Assembly: GCA_016929955.1 (NCBI GenBank)
Contig: JAFGHU010000205.1
Location: 1 to 40,223, forward strand
DNA length: 40,223 nt
Reading direction: 5' to 3'
Origin: Bacteroidales bacterium
Lineage (GTDB): Bacteria; Bacteroidota; Bacteroidia; Bacteroidales; UBA12170
Below are positions 6,166 to 14,495 of this stretch, piece after piece. Under the pieces are notes generated by a model. That model worked only from the letters and a program-made list of their open reading frames with translations, made no database searches and was not told where the DNA came from. Every line of letters starts with the position of its first letter. The stretch's first letter is position 1. The position numbers and the translations under genes were made by a program.

Positions 6166-7116
6166 TTAATGTTTACGCTTGGCTATTTTTTTCAATTCTT
6201 TTCTGGTCAACTCAAACAAAAGAATATTTTCATCAAAATCTGCCGTATAATAGCTATTTTTTTTAAGTATTTGATTGCCTCCAGATGTATAAAAAAGGGG
6301 TGTAATATATTCAAATCGACTTTTTTGATTGTATAGAGTTTCATTCCGATTTTCTGAGGCATCAATTAAAAAATAAATTTTGAAATTTAATTTTGAAATT
6401 GATGCGTTTTTGATTTCACCATCAATTCTTAAGGTATTACTACTTTTTCCCAGAATGCCCAAAGGCGTTTGAGGATAAATCATTTGCCCTTTTTCCACAA
6501 AGATTCCATTTTTTTCAAATCCGGAATACGATCCATAGGTTCCGTCCGCATGCTCCACCAAAACTTCATTTTTTTTGCTTGTAAAGTAGCTTGTGGTATC
6601 CATTTCATAGTGATCAATCACGTCGATTATCAAGCCTTTTCGCGAAGCAAAAACACTATCGTTATCAAAAGAAATAAATTGATAAGCCTTCCAATTTTTT
6701 GGTGATTCATTGCCAAATTGAGTGCTACCAATAAAATTCAGTTCACGAACATATACTTTATTTCCCTTTGAAAAGGGAAGTAGATACGTAAAAGCAGCAT
6801 CTACTTTTGGATTCGGAATTCCTCTTATATAGGAATAAGAATACGAAAAGGAGATTCCGTTGTTGATATTAAAAGGTTTAAGTGTGGTTATTTTTCCACT
6901 ACTTCCACTTATAACACCAATGTAATCGGGCGAATAGTTATTAACTACATTTTTAAATTTAAGCGATAACAAATAACTTCCGGGTTCTGACTTTTTGTAA
7001 AAGAAATCGACACTATGGTCTTTATTTCTTTGGTATTCAATTTCGATAGTTTTTGTTTGTGTATAAGCGTTTAGCGTGATGAAAATGAATGCGATAATAC
7101 TAAGTTTGAATTTCAT
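6166..7116 (-). CDS. Secreted protein with degenerate M23/LytM-like domain
   Basis: A 316-residue exported protein with a signal peptide at about 1-20 (hydrophobic FKLSIIAFIFITLNAYTQ). Residues about 150-222 resemble an M23 (LytM) peptidase core: SVFASRKGLIIDVID, then EVLVEHADGTYGSYSGFEKNGIFVEKGQ, then a PLGILGKS turn. The metal ligands of active M23 enzymes are missing: the HxH loop (usually YxHL) reads YSGF, and the first HxxxD is absent. It is therefore probably a non-catalytic LytM-like protein, comparable in principle to EnvC/NlpD-type factors. That comparison is inference. The N- and C-terminal thirds are beta-rich and not recognised. It lies alone, convergent with the SprT-like gene. 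Confidence 0.6.
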   Translation of the reverse strand: MKFKLSIIAFIFITLNAYTQTKTIEIEYQRNKDHSVDFFYKKSEPGSYLLSLKFKNVVNNYSPDYIGVISGSSGKITTLKPFNINNGISFSYSYSYIRGIPNPKVDAAFTYLLPFSKGNKVYVRELNFIGSTQFGNESPKNWKAYQFISFDNDSVFASRKGLIIDVIDHYEMDTTSYFTSKKNEVLVEHADGTYGSYSGFEKNGIFVEKGQMIYPQTPLGILGKSSNTLRIDGEIKNASISKLNFKIYFLIDASENRNETLYNQKSRFEYITPLFYTSGGNQILKKNSYYTADFDENILLFELTRKELKKIAKRKH

Positions 7117-7217
7117 ATTTAAAAATGGGATTTGTTTAAAGTACTGTTTTCAGCCGTTAAATTACACCATTTTTCTAAATCGAAAAAACAATAAGTCGGA
7201 AAAAACAGCATTAGATT

Positions 7218-7700
7218 TTATTTATGACTTCTGGTAGGCACAATAAAGAGTGGTCGGTTGGTTTGGTTGAGCACGCTTTCGGTAACGCTTCCCATCACAA
7301 TTTTTTCTAACCATTTTCTACTATGCGATCCCATTACAATAATATCAATATGCAAATCTTTTGCAGTTTTTAATATAGAATTAGCCAGATTTCCTTCTTT
7401 TATTACTGTTTTTATCTTTTCATCCCCTAAAAGCCGTTTCGATTTGTTGAGAAAATCCTGGGCTGCTTTTTTTAATCCTACATCGCCTTCAGCATGAATC
7501 GGAAAAGATACCATTTCGCCCGATAAACCCATAATAGGTGAGTATTCCGGTGAGTAATAATACAATATATCCGATATAACGTGAAGCAATATTACATCGG
7601 CATTCATCGCTTTAGCTAAAGCAAAACCTTCATTTGCAACTTTTTGTGCTGTTGGATCATAATCCAAAGCAATCAGTACTTGTTTCTTTTTTGCTTTCAT
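7218..7700 (-). CDS. Universal stress protein (UspA family)
   Basis: A single-domain Usp protein of 160 residues, cytoplasmic. It begins with QVLIALDYDPTAQKVANEGFALAKAMNADVILLHV, the usual first strand and helix. It ends with IIVMGSHSRKWLEKIVMGSVTESVLNQTNRPLFIVP. The ATP-binding loop G-x2-G-x9-G-S is present except that the second glycine is serine (GSHS). ATP binding is likely but not certain. These proteins are associated with starvation and stress survival; the specific role is unknown. It is separated from its neighbours by about 100 bp on each side and appears monocistronic. No convincing -7 box was found upstream. Confidence 0.9.
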   Translation of the reverse strand: MKAKKKQVLIALDYDPTAQKVANEGFALAKAMNADVILLHVISDILYYYSPEYSPIMGLSGEMVSFPIHAEGDVGLKKAAQDFLNKSKRLLGDEKIKTVIKEGNLANSILKTAKDLHIDIIVMGSHSRKWLEKIVMGSVTESVLNQTNRPLFIVPTRSHK

Positions 7701-7792
7701 TTTTATTAGGCTTTAATTTCTACCTGTGAAGATACTAAATATTTAGCGCTAATTTTTAAAAAAATGAATGAAGCGGCTATTCGAATTCGATG

Positions 7793-7800
7793 TAAATTTG
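7793..7800 (+). promoter_or_regulatory. -7 box for the EamA transporter gene
   Basis: TAAATTTG matches TAnnTTTG and ends 17 nt before the ATG at 7818. Confidence 0.5.
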
Positions 7801-7817
7801 CAAACTAAAACCTAGCC

Positions 7818-8714
7818 ATGATTCAATCTCATTTTGGAGAATTTGCCGCCTTACTAACTGCTATTTTCTGGACCATAACTGCACTTGCTTTTGAAGGTGC
7901 TACTAAACGTGTAGGTCCTTTTGCAGTCAATCTAATTCGTTTGTTATTTGCCTTCGTTTTTCTAAGTTTTATGTCGTATTTCAGTCGCGGACTTGCTTTT
8001 CCGACGGATGCAACAGGTCATATTTGGCTCTGGCTGGGTTTATCGGGCGTTGTTGGTTTTATACTTGGCGATTATTTTTTGTTTGCCTCTTATCCGCTTA
8101 TTGGATCGCGCATGGCCATGTTAATGATGACTTTAGCGCCTCCAATTGCCGCATTTTTTGGCTGGCTAGCTTTAGGTGAAACTATGAATATAAAAGGATT
8201 AGCCGGAATGTTACTTGTTATTTCAGGAATTGCAATTGCCATTTGGAATAAACCCAATGGCGAGCAAAAATCGCGACTAAAATTTCCTATACGTGGATTA
8301 ATCTTTGCTTTTATTGGCGCTTTGGGTCAAGGCGGCGGAATTGTTTTAAGTAAATATGGTATGGGTCAATACAATGCCTTTGCTGCCACGCAGATTCGCG
8401 TAATCGTTTCTATTGTCGGATTTGCGCTTATCATTACGTTCTTAAAACGATGGAAAAATGTATCGGGCACTTTCCAAAATAAAAAGGCAATAAGAGCCAT
8501 TATTTTAGGATCTATTTTTGGTCCTTTTCTTGGCGTCTCTTTTTCTCTTTTGGCTGTTCAAAACACAAATACAGGAATTGCCTCCACTATAATGGCCATC
8601 GTTCCCGTATTAATCATTCCACCGGCAGTCATACTCTATAAACAAAAAGTTACATTAGCTGAAATTACCGGTGCGTTTTTAAGTGTTTTTGGTGTAGCGC
8701 TGTTTTTTATTTAA
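7818..8714 (+). CDS. EamA/DMT-family transporter
   Basis: A 298-residue inner-membrane protein with ten predicted hydrophobic segments arranged as two EamA repeats (about 8-138 and 155-298). These belong to the drug/metabolite transporter superfamily. Typical repeat endings are visible: LGDYFLFASYPLIGSRMAMLMMTLAPPIAAFFGWLALGE in the first half, and TNTGIASTIMAIVPVLIIPPAVILYKQKVTLAEITGAFLSVFGVALFFI in the second. The substrate cannot be predicted; family members export amino acids, nucleosides or other metabolites. Its last 8 nt overlap the 3' end of the convergent acyl-CoA ligase gene, so neither has room for its own terminator. Confidence 0.85.
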   Translation: MIQSHFGEFAALLTAIFWTITALAFEGATKRVGPFAVNLIRLLFAFVFLSFMSYFSRGLAFPTDATGHIWLWLGLSGVVGFILGDYFLFASYPLIGSRMAMLMMTLAPPIAAFFGWLALGETMNIKGLAGMLLVISGIAIAIWNKPNGEQKSRLKFPIRGLIFAFIGALGQGGGIVLSKYGMGQYNAFAATQIRVIVSIVGFALIITFLKRWKNVSGTFQNKKAIRAIILGSIFGPFLGVSFSLLAVQNTNTGIASTIMAIVPVLIIPPAVILYKQKVTLAEITGAFLSVFGVALFFI

Positions 8715-10611
8715 ACAGCTTACTCATGCTTTCCAGATTCATATCATTATGAAGCGTTTTGGCTTCTGTTTGATAGAGAAAACTTAGTTTATCGGCATGG
8801 GCTTCGTTGATTTTTCCGCGAACAATTTTCATGGTACTGTTTACCATATGATTGGCTTCGCTAAAACCCTCATCTAAAACGGCAAATGTAGATGGCAACC
8901 AACGCTCGGGGAACATACCCACATATTTTCCGCCTGCTTTATATTGGTTAATGGTATCCTGCAAAATGCTAAGCGCTTCCTTTTTTCCTTCTTCTGAAGC
9001 AGGTTCAAATCCGTTGGCTTTTACTTTTTTTCGTAAAGCTTCTTTGTTTGGGTAAATTAATCCTACTGTAAATGGATCTTGATTATTATGCAACATGCAT
9101 TGTTCTACATAGGGCGAATGCTCCATCAAAGCCTCTTCTATGCTTTCCGGACTGTATTTTTCACCATCGTGACCGATTAATAAACTTTTTGAGCGCCCTA
9201 AAACATAAAGGAAACCATCGGCATCCATATAGCCCAAGTCGCCTGTATAGAGCCAACCATTGCGCAAAGCTTCGGCGGACGCTTTTTCGTTGCGCCAATA
9301 ACCAACCATAATGTTTTCGCCACGAATAACTATTTCGCCTTTTTCGCCTTGAGCCAATTCCTTTCCTTTATCATCACAAATTTTAAGCTCCAAATCTTTT
9401 ACCAGAAAACCCGAAGAACCCATTTTATGACGATGTTCAGCATTGGAAGAAATAATGGGAGCGGCTTCTGAAAGTCCATAGCCCTGAAACATCGGAATAC
9501 CAATAGCATAAAAGAATTTTTGAATATCCGTATCAAGGAGGGCGCCGCCACCAACGAAAAATTTCATATTGCCGCCAAAACCTTCACGTACTTTTTTAAA
9601 CAGAATTTTATCATAAATCCACAAAAGTGGTTTTTTAAATAGTTTCATGCCTTTTCCTTTATCAAACCCCAAGCCATTATAATCTTCCGCTGTTTTTAGG
9701 GCGTGATTAAACAGTTTTTGAACGAAAGATCCTTTTGCTTTGATTCCGTTTTCAATGTTTTTCTTGAAATTACGTGCCAAAGCCGGAACGCTCATCATTA
9801 CATGAGGCTTAACTTCGTTGATATTTATTGGGATATTTTTTAAAGTTTCCGGCCCTGTTTTACCGGCTTGTACGGTGGCAATACTTGCACCGAATTTCAT
9901 AAAACTGTAAATACCAACGGTATGTGCAAAAGAATGATCTAAAGGAAGTATAATAAGTGTTTTATAATAAGAAGGGATATGCATCAAACTGGTGGCTTGA
10001 TCCACATTGGCATAATAATTTAAATGCGAAAGAATAATTCCTTTTGGGTCGGCAGTAGTTCCTGAAGTATAGCAAATATTAGCATAGGTGTTTTCTTCGA
10101 TTCCTTTCCAAATTTCTTCAAAAGCATTTTTATTCGTGCTTAGCTCATTTTTGCCTAAACGAATCAACTCATCGATGGGTGTTTCGTCTTTCGCATATTC
10201 CTCTTTTTCATCGAGCAGAATTATTTTTTCAATGCCTGTTAATTTAGCTCTGATTGCCTCAATTTTTGGCGCTAAATTTCCTGAAACAATAAGCATACGA
10301 CATTGGGCATGATTAATCCTAAATTCAAGTTCAAAGGGTTCGAGTTTGATTGACAAAGGAACATTGATAATACCCTGGTAAAGCATGGCCAACTCGCTGA
10401 TTACCCAAGCATTTCTTCCTTCAGAAATTAGTGCCACCCGATCGCCTTTTTTTAGTCCAAAAGCTTTAAAACCTGCTGATAAATCGTAAACCTGTTTGCG
10501 CGTTTCTGCATATGTTAAACTTTCGTATTGTGTGGTTTTCTTTTCCCACAAAAAAGGAAGGTCGCCAAATTTTTCTACACTTTCCTCGAATAAACCGGGT
10601 ATTGTTCTCAT
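8707..10611 (-). CDS. AMP-binding long-chain fatty acid-CoA ligase
   Basis: A 634-residue adenylate-forming enzyme that activates fatty acids to acyl-CoA through an acyl-AMP. The ATP/AMP signature ICYTSGTTADPKGIILSHLN is at about 180-199. The second core motif is FQGYGLSEAAPIISSN, and the hinge region WLYTGDLGYMDADGFLYVLGRSK follows. The length and wording fit the Bacteroidota long-chain acyl-CoA synthetases that resemble FadD15/FAA1. It is probably peripheral to the inner membrane. A strong terminator separates it from the upstream pgi gene. No good -7 box was found in the 75 bp before the ATG. The substrate chain length cannot be read from the sequence. Confidence 0.88.
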   Translation of the reverse strand: MRTIPGLFEESVEKFGDLPFLWEKKTTQYESLTYAETRKQVYDLSAGFKAFGLKKGDRVALISEGRNAWVISELAMLYQGIINVPLSIKLEPFELEFRINHAQCRMLIVSGNLAPKIEAIRAKLTGIEKIILLDEKEEYAKDETPIDELIRLGKNELSTNKNAFEEIWKGIEENTYANICYTSGTTADPKGIILSHLNYYANVDQATSLMHIPSYYKTLIILPLDHSFAHTVGIYSFMKFGASIATVQAGKTGPETLKNIPININEVKPHVMMSVPALARNFKKNIENGIKAKGSFVQKLFNHALKTAEDYNGLGFDKGKGMKLFKKPLLWIYDKILFKKVREGFGGNMKFFVGGGALLDTDIQKFFYAIGIPMFQGYGLSEAAPIISSNAEHRHKMGSSGFLVKDLELKICDDKGKELAQGEKGEIVIRGENIMVGYWRNEKASAEALRNGWLYTGDLGYMDADGFLYVLGRSKSLLIGHDGEKYSPESIEEALMEHSPYVEQCMLHNNQDPFTVGLIYPNKEALRKKVKANGFEPASEEGKKEALSILQDTINQYKAGGKYVGMFPERWLPSTFAVLDEGFSEANHMVNSTMKIVRGKINEAHADKLSFLYQTEAKTLHNDMNLESMSKLFK

Positions 10612-10687
10612 AATCGTATCGTATTGAATTTTTTCTTGCGATAAAAGTAAGTTATTTTTTCAATTTTAAAAACAGGGTGATAAAAGC

Positions 10688-10719
10688 AAAAAGCCAAACG
10701 AGTTTTTGTTTGGCTTTTT
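10688..10719 (-). terminator. Intrinsic terminator of pgi
   Basis: AAAAAGCCAAAC (10688-10699) pairs with GTTTGGCTTTTT (10708-10719) in a 12-bp stem with an 8-nt loop. The A/T flanks make it usable in both directions. Its position, 30 nt past the pgi stop, suits minus-strand termination before the acyl-CoA ligase gene. Confidence 0.75.
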
Positions 10720-10748
10720 GGAGGGTTTTAATCTGATAAAAACGATAG

Positions 10749-12056
10749 TTAAAAACCGGGTTTTCCTAAAATGGAAAACATATTCTTTTTATAAGCTTCC
10801 ACTCCTGGTTGATCGAAAGGATTAACGCCCAAAGTATAACCACTTAATCCACAGGCAAACTCAAAAAAGTAAAGCAATTGGCCCAGGTTTTCTTCATTTA
10901 TTTGAGGAATCGATAAACGTAGGTTGGGCACATTTCCATCGCTATGAGCTTGACGTGTTGCTTCCTCGGCACCCTGATTGACTTCGGTAATGCTTTTATT
11001 GCATAAATAATTCAATCCGTCTAGATTTTCATCGTCATTTGGAATAGGAAGCTTATGATGACTGTTTTCCACAGATAAAACTGTTTCAAAAAGGATGCGT
11101 TTGCCTTCTTGAATATATTGACCCATAGAATGAAGATCGGTGGTATTGCTTACGCTTGCAGGGAAAATGCCTATATTTTCCTTGCCTTCGCTTTCTCCAA
11201 ATAGTTGTTTCCACCACTCGCTTAAAAAGTATAGACGCGGCTCGTAGTTTACCAGTATTTCCGTTGATTTTCCTTCTTGATACAAGGCATTCCGAACGGC
11301 AGCGTATAAGGCGGCAGGATTGCTTTCGAGTGTTTTATTTGCTTTTAGGAAAAGCTCCATTTCTTTTGCTCCGGAAACGAGTTTTTTAATATCGAAACCG
11401 GCAACGGCAATGGGCAATAGTCCAACAGGTGTCAATACAGAATAACGACCACCAACATTATCCGGAACAACATAGGTTTTATAGCCTTCTTTATCTGCTA
11501 AAGTTTTTAAGGCACCGCGTTTTTCGTCGGTAATGGCAATAATCCGCTGCGCAGCTTCTTTTTTCCCGTATTTGTTTTCGAGGTGATTTTTTATCAGGCG
11601 AAAAGCCAGGGCGGGTTCGGTAGTTGTTCCCGATTTAGAAATAACGCTTACTGCATATTCTTTTTTATCGAGAATTTCCATTAAATCAACCAAATAATCC
11701 TCAGAGATATTTTGACCTGCGTAGATAATTTGGGGATATTTTCCGGGAAGCATCAAACAAAAATGGTGTTGAAGAGCTTCGATTACTGCACGAGCGCCCA
11801 AATAAGATCCGCCAATGCCAATAACAACATAAACTTCGGCTTTTTGGGCTAACGTTTTTGCCTGATCCAACAAATCATTCAACAATGATTCTTGAATGGA
11901 GGAGGGTAAATTTACCCAACCCAAAAACGCATTTCCGGCTCCTGTATTTTCTAATAAATCGTGATGAGCCGTATTTATTTTTTCTTGAAAATGATTGATT
12001 TTTTCATCGGAAAGAAAAGGCTTAACTGCATCAACAGCGAGTTTTAACTGAATCAT
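10749..12056 (-). CDS. pgi: Glucose-6-phosphate isomerase
   Basis: Interconverts glucose-6-phosphate and fructose-6-phosphate in glycolysis and gluconeogenesis. The protein is 435 residues, matching the short bacterial form (as in Bacillus) rather than the 550-residue enterobacterial form. Conserved segments include VIGIGGSYLGARAVIEAL, SVISKSGTTTEPALAFR (sugar-phosphate binding), VGGRYSVLTPVGLLPIAVAG, LFGESEGKENIGIFP with the catalytic glutamate, and the late GVEAYKKNMF with the family lysine. It is transcribed alone, with a -7 box at 12109-12116 and a terminator downstream. Confidence 0.95.
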   Translation of the reverse strand: MIQLKLAVDAVKPFLSDEKINHFQEKINTAHHDLLENTGAGNAFLGWVNLPSSIQESLLNDLLDQAKTLAQKAEVYVVIGIGGSYLGARAVIEALQHHFCLMLPGKYPQIIYAGQNISEDYLVDLMEILDKKEYAVSVISKSGTTTEPALAFRLIKNHLENKYGKKEAAQRIIAITDEKRGALKTLADKEGYKTYVVPDNVGGRYSVLTPVGLLPIAVAGFDIKKLVSGAKEMELFLKANKTLESNPAALYAAVRNALYQEGKSTEILVNYEPRLYFLSEWWKQLFGESEGKENIGIFPASVSNTTDLHSMGQYIQEGKRILFETVLSVENSHHKLPIPNDDENLDGLNYLCNKSITEVNQGAEEATRQAHSDGNVPNLRLSIPQINEENLGQLLYFFEFACGLSGYTLGVNPFDQPGVEAYKKNMFSILGKPGF

Positions 12057-12108
12057 ACTATTAAATTTTTGGTATGCAAAAATGCATAAAAATAGCGTTG
12101 TAGCTAAA

Positions 12109-12116
12109 CAAATTTA
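12109..12116 (-). promoter_or_regulatory. -7 box for pgi
   Basis: CAAATTTA reads TAAATTTG on the minus strand. It follows directly after the EF-G2 terminator and gives a leader of about 45 nt. Confidence 0.5.
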
Positions 12117-12120
12117 AACA

Positions 12121-12152
12121 AAAAACCCCGACAATTTCTTATCGGGGTTTTT
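12121..12152 (-). terminator. Intrinsic terminator of the EF-G2 gene
   Basis: AAAAACCCCGA (12121-12131) pairs with TCGGGGTTTTT (12142-12152) in an 11-bp stem with a 10-nt loop. On the minus strand it ends in a T-run. It lies 23 nt beyond the stop of the EF-G2 gene. Confidence 0.8.
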
Positions 12153-12174
12153 GATAAACAGTGAATAAAGTATT

Positions 12175-14310
12175 TTATTCTTCTTCTTGCTCTTCTTCGT
12201 AAGCTTTTAGCAACTTATCCTGAACATCGACAGGTACCTGAACGTAGGCATCGAATTTCATCGTATAAGTTCCTTTACCGGAAGTGATAGAGCTTAAAGT
12301 GGTAGAGTATTTGTGCATTTCGGCCAAAGGCACTTTTGCACGAATAACCTGATATTTTCCGTCAGAATCCATTCCCATAATAATGGCGCGGCGTGTTTGT
12401 AAATCGGTCATAGCGGCACCCATCATTTCCTCTGGCAAACGAATTTCAACATCGTATACGGGTTCCATAATTTTTGGTCCCGAATTTTTAAAGGCAGTTA
12501 TAAATGCAAAGCGGCCGGCAAGTTTAAAGGAGATTTCGTTTGAATCAACCGGATGCATTTTTCCATCGTAGATATAAACGGCGATATCGCGTGCATAAGA
12601 ACCTGTTAACGGACCTCTTTCCATACGCTCCATAATTCCTTTCAGAATGGCCGGCATAAAACGTGCATCTATAGCTCCCCCAACAATACAGTTGTGGAAA
12701 ACCAACTTTCCGCCCCAAGGCAATTCATGTTCTTCTTTATTACGAACAGGGAAATCGGTTGGTGTTGGCATATTTTCGGAATAAGGCTGAATGAACATAT
12801 GCACTTCGCCAAATTGACCCGAACCACCGGATTGTTTTTTATGGCGGTAATCGGCACGAGCCGATTTGGTTATGGTTTCGCGATAAGGAATTTTAGGTGC
12901 ATAATATTCGATATTAATTTTATGCACATTATCGAAATACCATTTTATCGTATTTAAATGCAATTCGCCTTGCGCTTTGATGATCATTTGGCGCAATTCT
13001 CTGGATAAACCGGCATGAATGGTTGGATCTGTTTTATGCATTTCGTGAAGAATTCCACCCATCTTTTCATCGTCGGACGAATTTACAGCTTTAACAGCCA
13101 TTTGGATAGTGGGTTCAGGGAACTGAATAGGCTCCAGCTTTTCGTCTTCTGCTTTTGCAATGGCAAGCGTATCGTTAGTATGTGTTTCTTTTAGCTTTAT
13201 GGTTGTAACAATATCACCGGCATTTGCTTTTGCAATTTTTTCTCTGTTTTTACCGGCAACAATAAACAATTGCGATAATCGCTCTTTGTTTCCGGTGCGC
13301 GTATTTATTAAATCCATACCTTCTTCAACAGCACCTCCGTAAACTCTTAAGAAAGAAACTTCGCCCAAATGGGGTTCGATGGAGGTTTTAAAAACGAATA
13401 AACAAGTAGGATCTTCCGGTTTAGAGTTGAAGATTTTTCCGGTTGAAGATTTGCGTTCGCCCGCAATACCAGATGGCGCAGGGCAACTAAACTCGATAAA
13501 TTCGAGTAAACGTGCAACACCTAAACTGAATTTGGCTGAAACGGCAAATACCGGGAATATAGAACGGCTGCGCATGCCCAAGCGAATACCTAATCGCATA
13601 TCTTCGATCGAAAGCGTATCGTCGGCAAAATATTTTTCCATCAATTCTTCAGAACCTTCGGCAGCATTTTCGATAAGCGAAAGGTGTAATTTTTTTGCTT
13701 TTTCCATTTCCGAGGCAGGAATATCCACAATTTCTGCTTTAGCTCCGTCTTTGTTGCATTTGATCATTTTCATCAAAATCAAATCGATAATACCGTCAAA
13801 TTCTTCACCGGTACTAACAGGATACTGCGCAACAGACACTTTTTCACCAAAATTATCTTTTAACTGAGCAACAACCTGATCGAAATTTGCTTTTTCATGA
13901 TCGAGTTGATTCATAACAAACAACACGGGTGTGTTTGTTTTTTCGGCTTGGCGCCAAGCATTGATTGAAGTTGCGTCGATGCCAACAGTAGCATTACTAA
14001 CTAAAACAGCGGTTTCAACCACGGACAAAGCAGAAATAATTTCGCCCACATAATCACTAAAACCGGGAGTATCTAAAATGTTAATTTTAGTTCCATCAAC
14101 TTCAGTATACATTAATGTAGTGTGAACGGAATTTTGTTTTGCTAATTCGATTTCACGATAATCAGAAACAGTATTTTTATCATCAACATTACCTTTTCTG
14201 TTTATCACTTTACCTTCAAAAAGCATTGCTTCGGCCAAAGTGGTCTTACCGCTTTTCGCCCCCCCAATGAGCGCAATGTTTTTGATTTCATTTGTTTGAT
14301 AAACTTTCAT
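12175..14310 (-). CDS. fusA2: Divergent elongation factor G paralogue (EF-G2 type)
   Basis: A 711-residue protein with the full EF-G domain order: G domain, domain II, III, IV (FGEVHMFIQPY; AIDARFMPAILKGIMERM) and V (GAAMTDLQTRRAIIMGMDSDG). The G domain is degenerate. The P-loop is GGAKSGKTT (16-24) instead of AHVDAGKTT. The switch I RGITI is missing. Switch II reads DTPGFSD (80-86), so the catalytic histidine of DTPGHVD is phenylalanine (F84). G4 is NQLD (133-136). A Bacteroides EF-G2 paralogue has been reported to support translation under nutrient limitation without GTPase activity, and this protein fits that class. It is monocistronic, with its own promoter and terminator. Assignment as a paralogue rather than the main EF-G rests on these motif losses. 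Confidence 0.9.
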   Translation of the reverse strand: MKVYQTNEIKNIALIGGAKSGKTTLAEAMLFEGKVINRKGNVDDKNTVSDYREIELAKQNSVHTTLMYTEVDGTKINILDTPGFSDYVGEIISALSVVETAVLVSNATVGIDATSINAWRQAEKTNTPVLFVMNQLDHEKANFDQVVAQLKDNFGEKVSVAQYPVSTGEEFDGIIDLILMKMIKCNKDGAKAEIVDIPASEMEKAKKLHLSLIENAAEGSEELMEKYFADDTLSIEDMRLGIRLGMRSRSIFPVFAVSAKFSLGVARLLEFIEFSCPAPSGIAGERKSSTGKIFNSKPEDPTCLFVFKTSIEPHLGEVSFLRVYGGAVEEGMDLINTRTGNKERLSQLFIVAGKNREKIAKANAGDIVTTIKLKETHTNDTLAIAKAEDEKLEPIQFPEPTIQMAVKAVNSSDDEKMGGILHEMHKTDPTIHAGLSRELRQMIIKAQGELHLNTIKWYFDNVHKINIEYYAPKIPYRETITKSARADYRHKKQSGGSGQFGEVHMFIQPYSENMPTPTDFPVRNKEEHELPWGGKLVFHNCIVGGAIDARFMPAILKGIMERMERGPLTGSYARDIAVYIYDGKMHPVDSNEISFKLAGRFAFITAFKNSGPKIMEPVYDVEIRLPEEMMGAAMTDLQTRRAIIMGMDSDGKYQVIRAKVPLAEMHKYSTTLSSITSGKGTYTMKFDAYVQVPVDVQDKLLKAYEEEQEEE

Positions 14311-14360
14311 ATTTTATTGTGTTAGAGTAGATTAAAAAATGCCTTTTTAAACAAGGGACA

Positions 14361-14368
14361 CAAACATA
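14361..14368 (-). promoter_or_regulatory. -7 box for the EF-G2 gene
   Basis: CAAACATA reads TATGTTTG on the minus strand. It predicts a leader of about 44 nt before the ATG at 14310. Confidence 0.5.
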
Positions 14369-14427
14369 CGGAAAATAAGCGAATAATCGACCTCAGATAA
14401 GAAAAATCTAAGGTCTAAATAGCGTTT

Positions 14428-14445
14428 TTGTTAATTGTATAACAA
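14428..14445. promoter_or_regulatory. Rex-box-like palindrome upstream of the EF-G2 gene
   Basis: TTGTTAATTGTATAACAA is an 18-bp palindrome, TTGTTA-N6-TAACAA. It differs at one position from the clostridial Rex consensus TTGTTAANNNNTTAACAA. A rex gene is present at 33235-33858 in this window. It sits about 75 bp upstream of the predicted EF-G2 start and downstream of the nucleotidyltransferase stop. Rex binding is inferred. Confidence 0.35.
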
Positions 14446-14495
14446 GAAATGAAAGTTTGAAATATTTCGAGCCTATAAGAAGAACAACAAGGGGT

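Noticed and set aside
13379-13867. 162-codon open frame on the plus strand
   Set aside because: It lies fully inside the EF-G2 gene on the other strand. It has a low-complexity serine-rich composition and no promoter, so it is a shadow of the real frame.
14459-14468. GAAATATTTC palindrome
   Set aside because: A 10-bp AT-rich palindrome is expected by chance in this composition and has no positional relation to a promoter.
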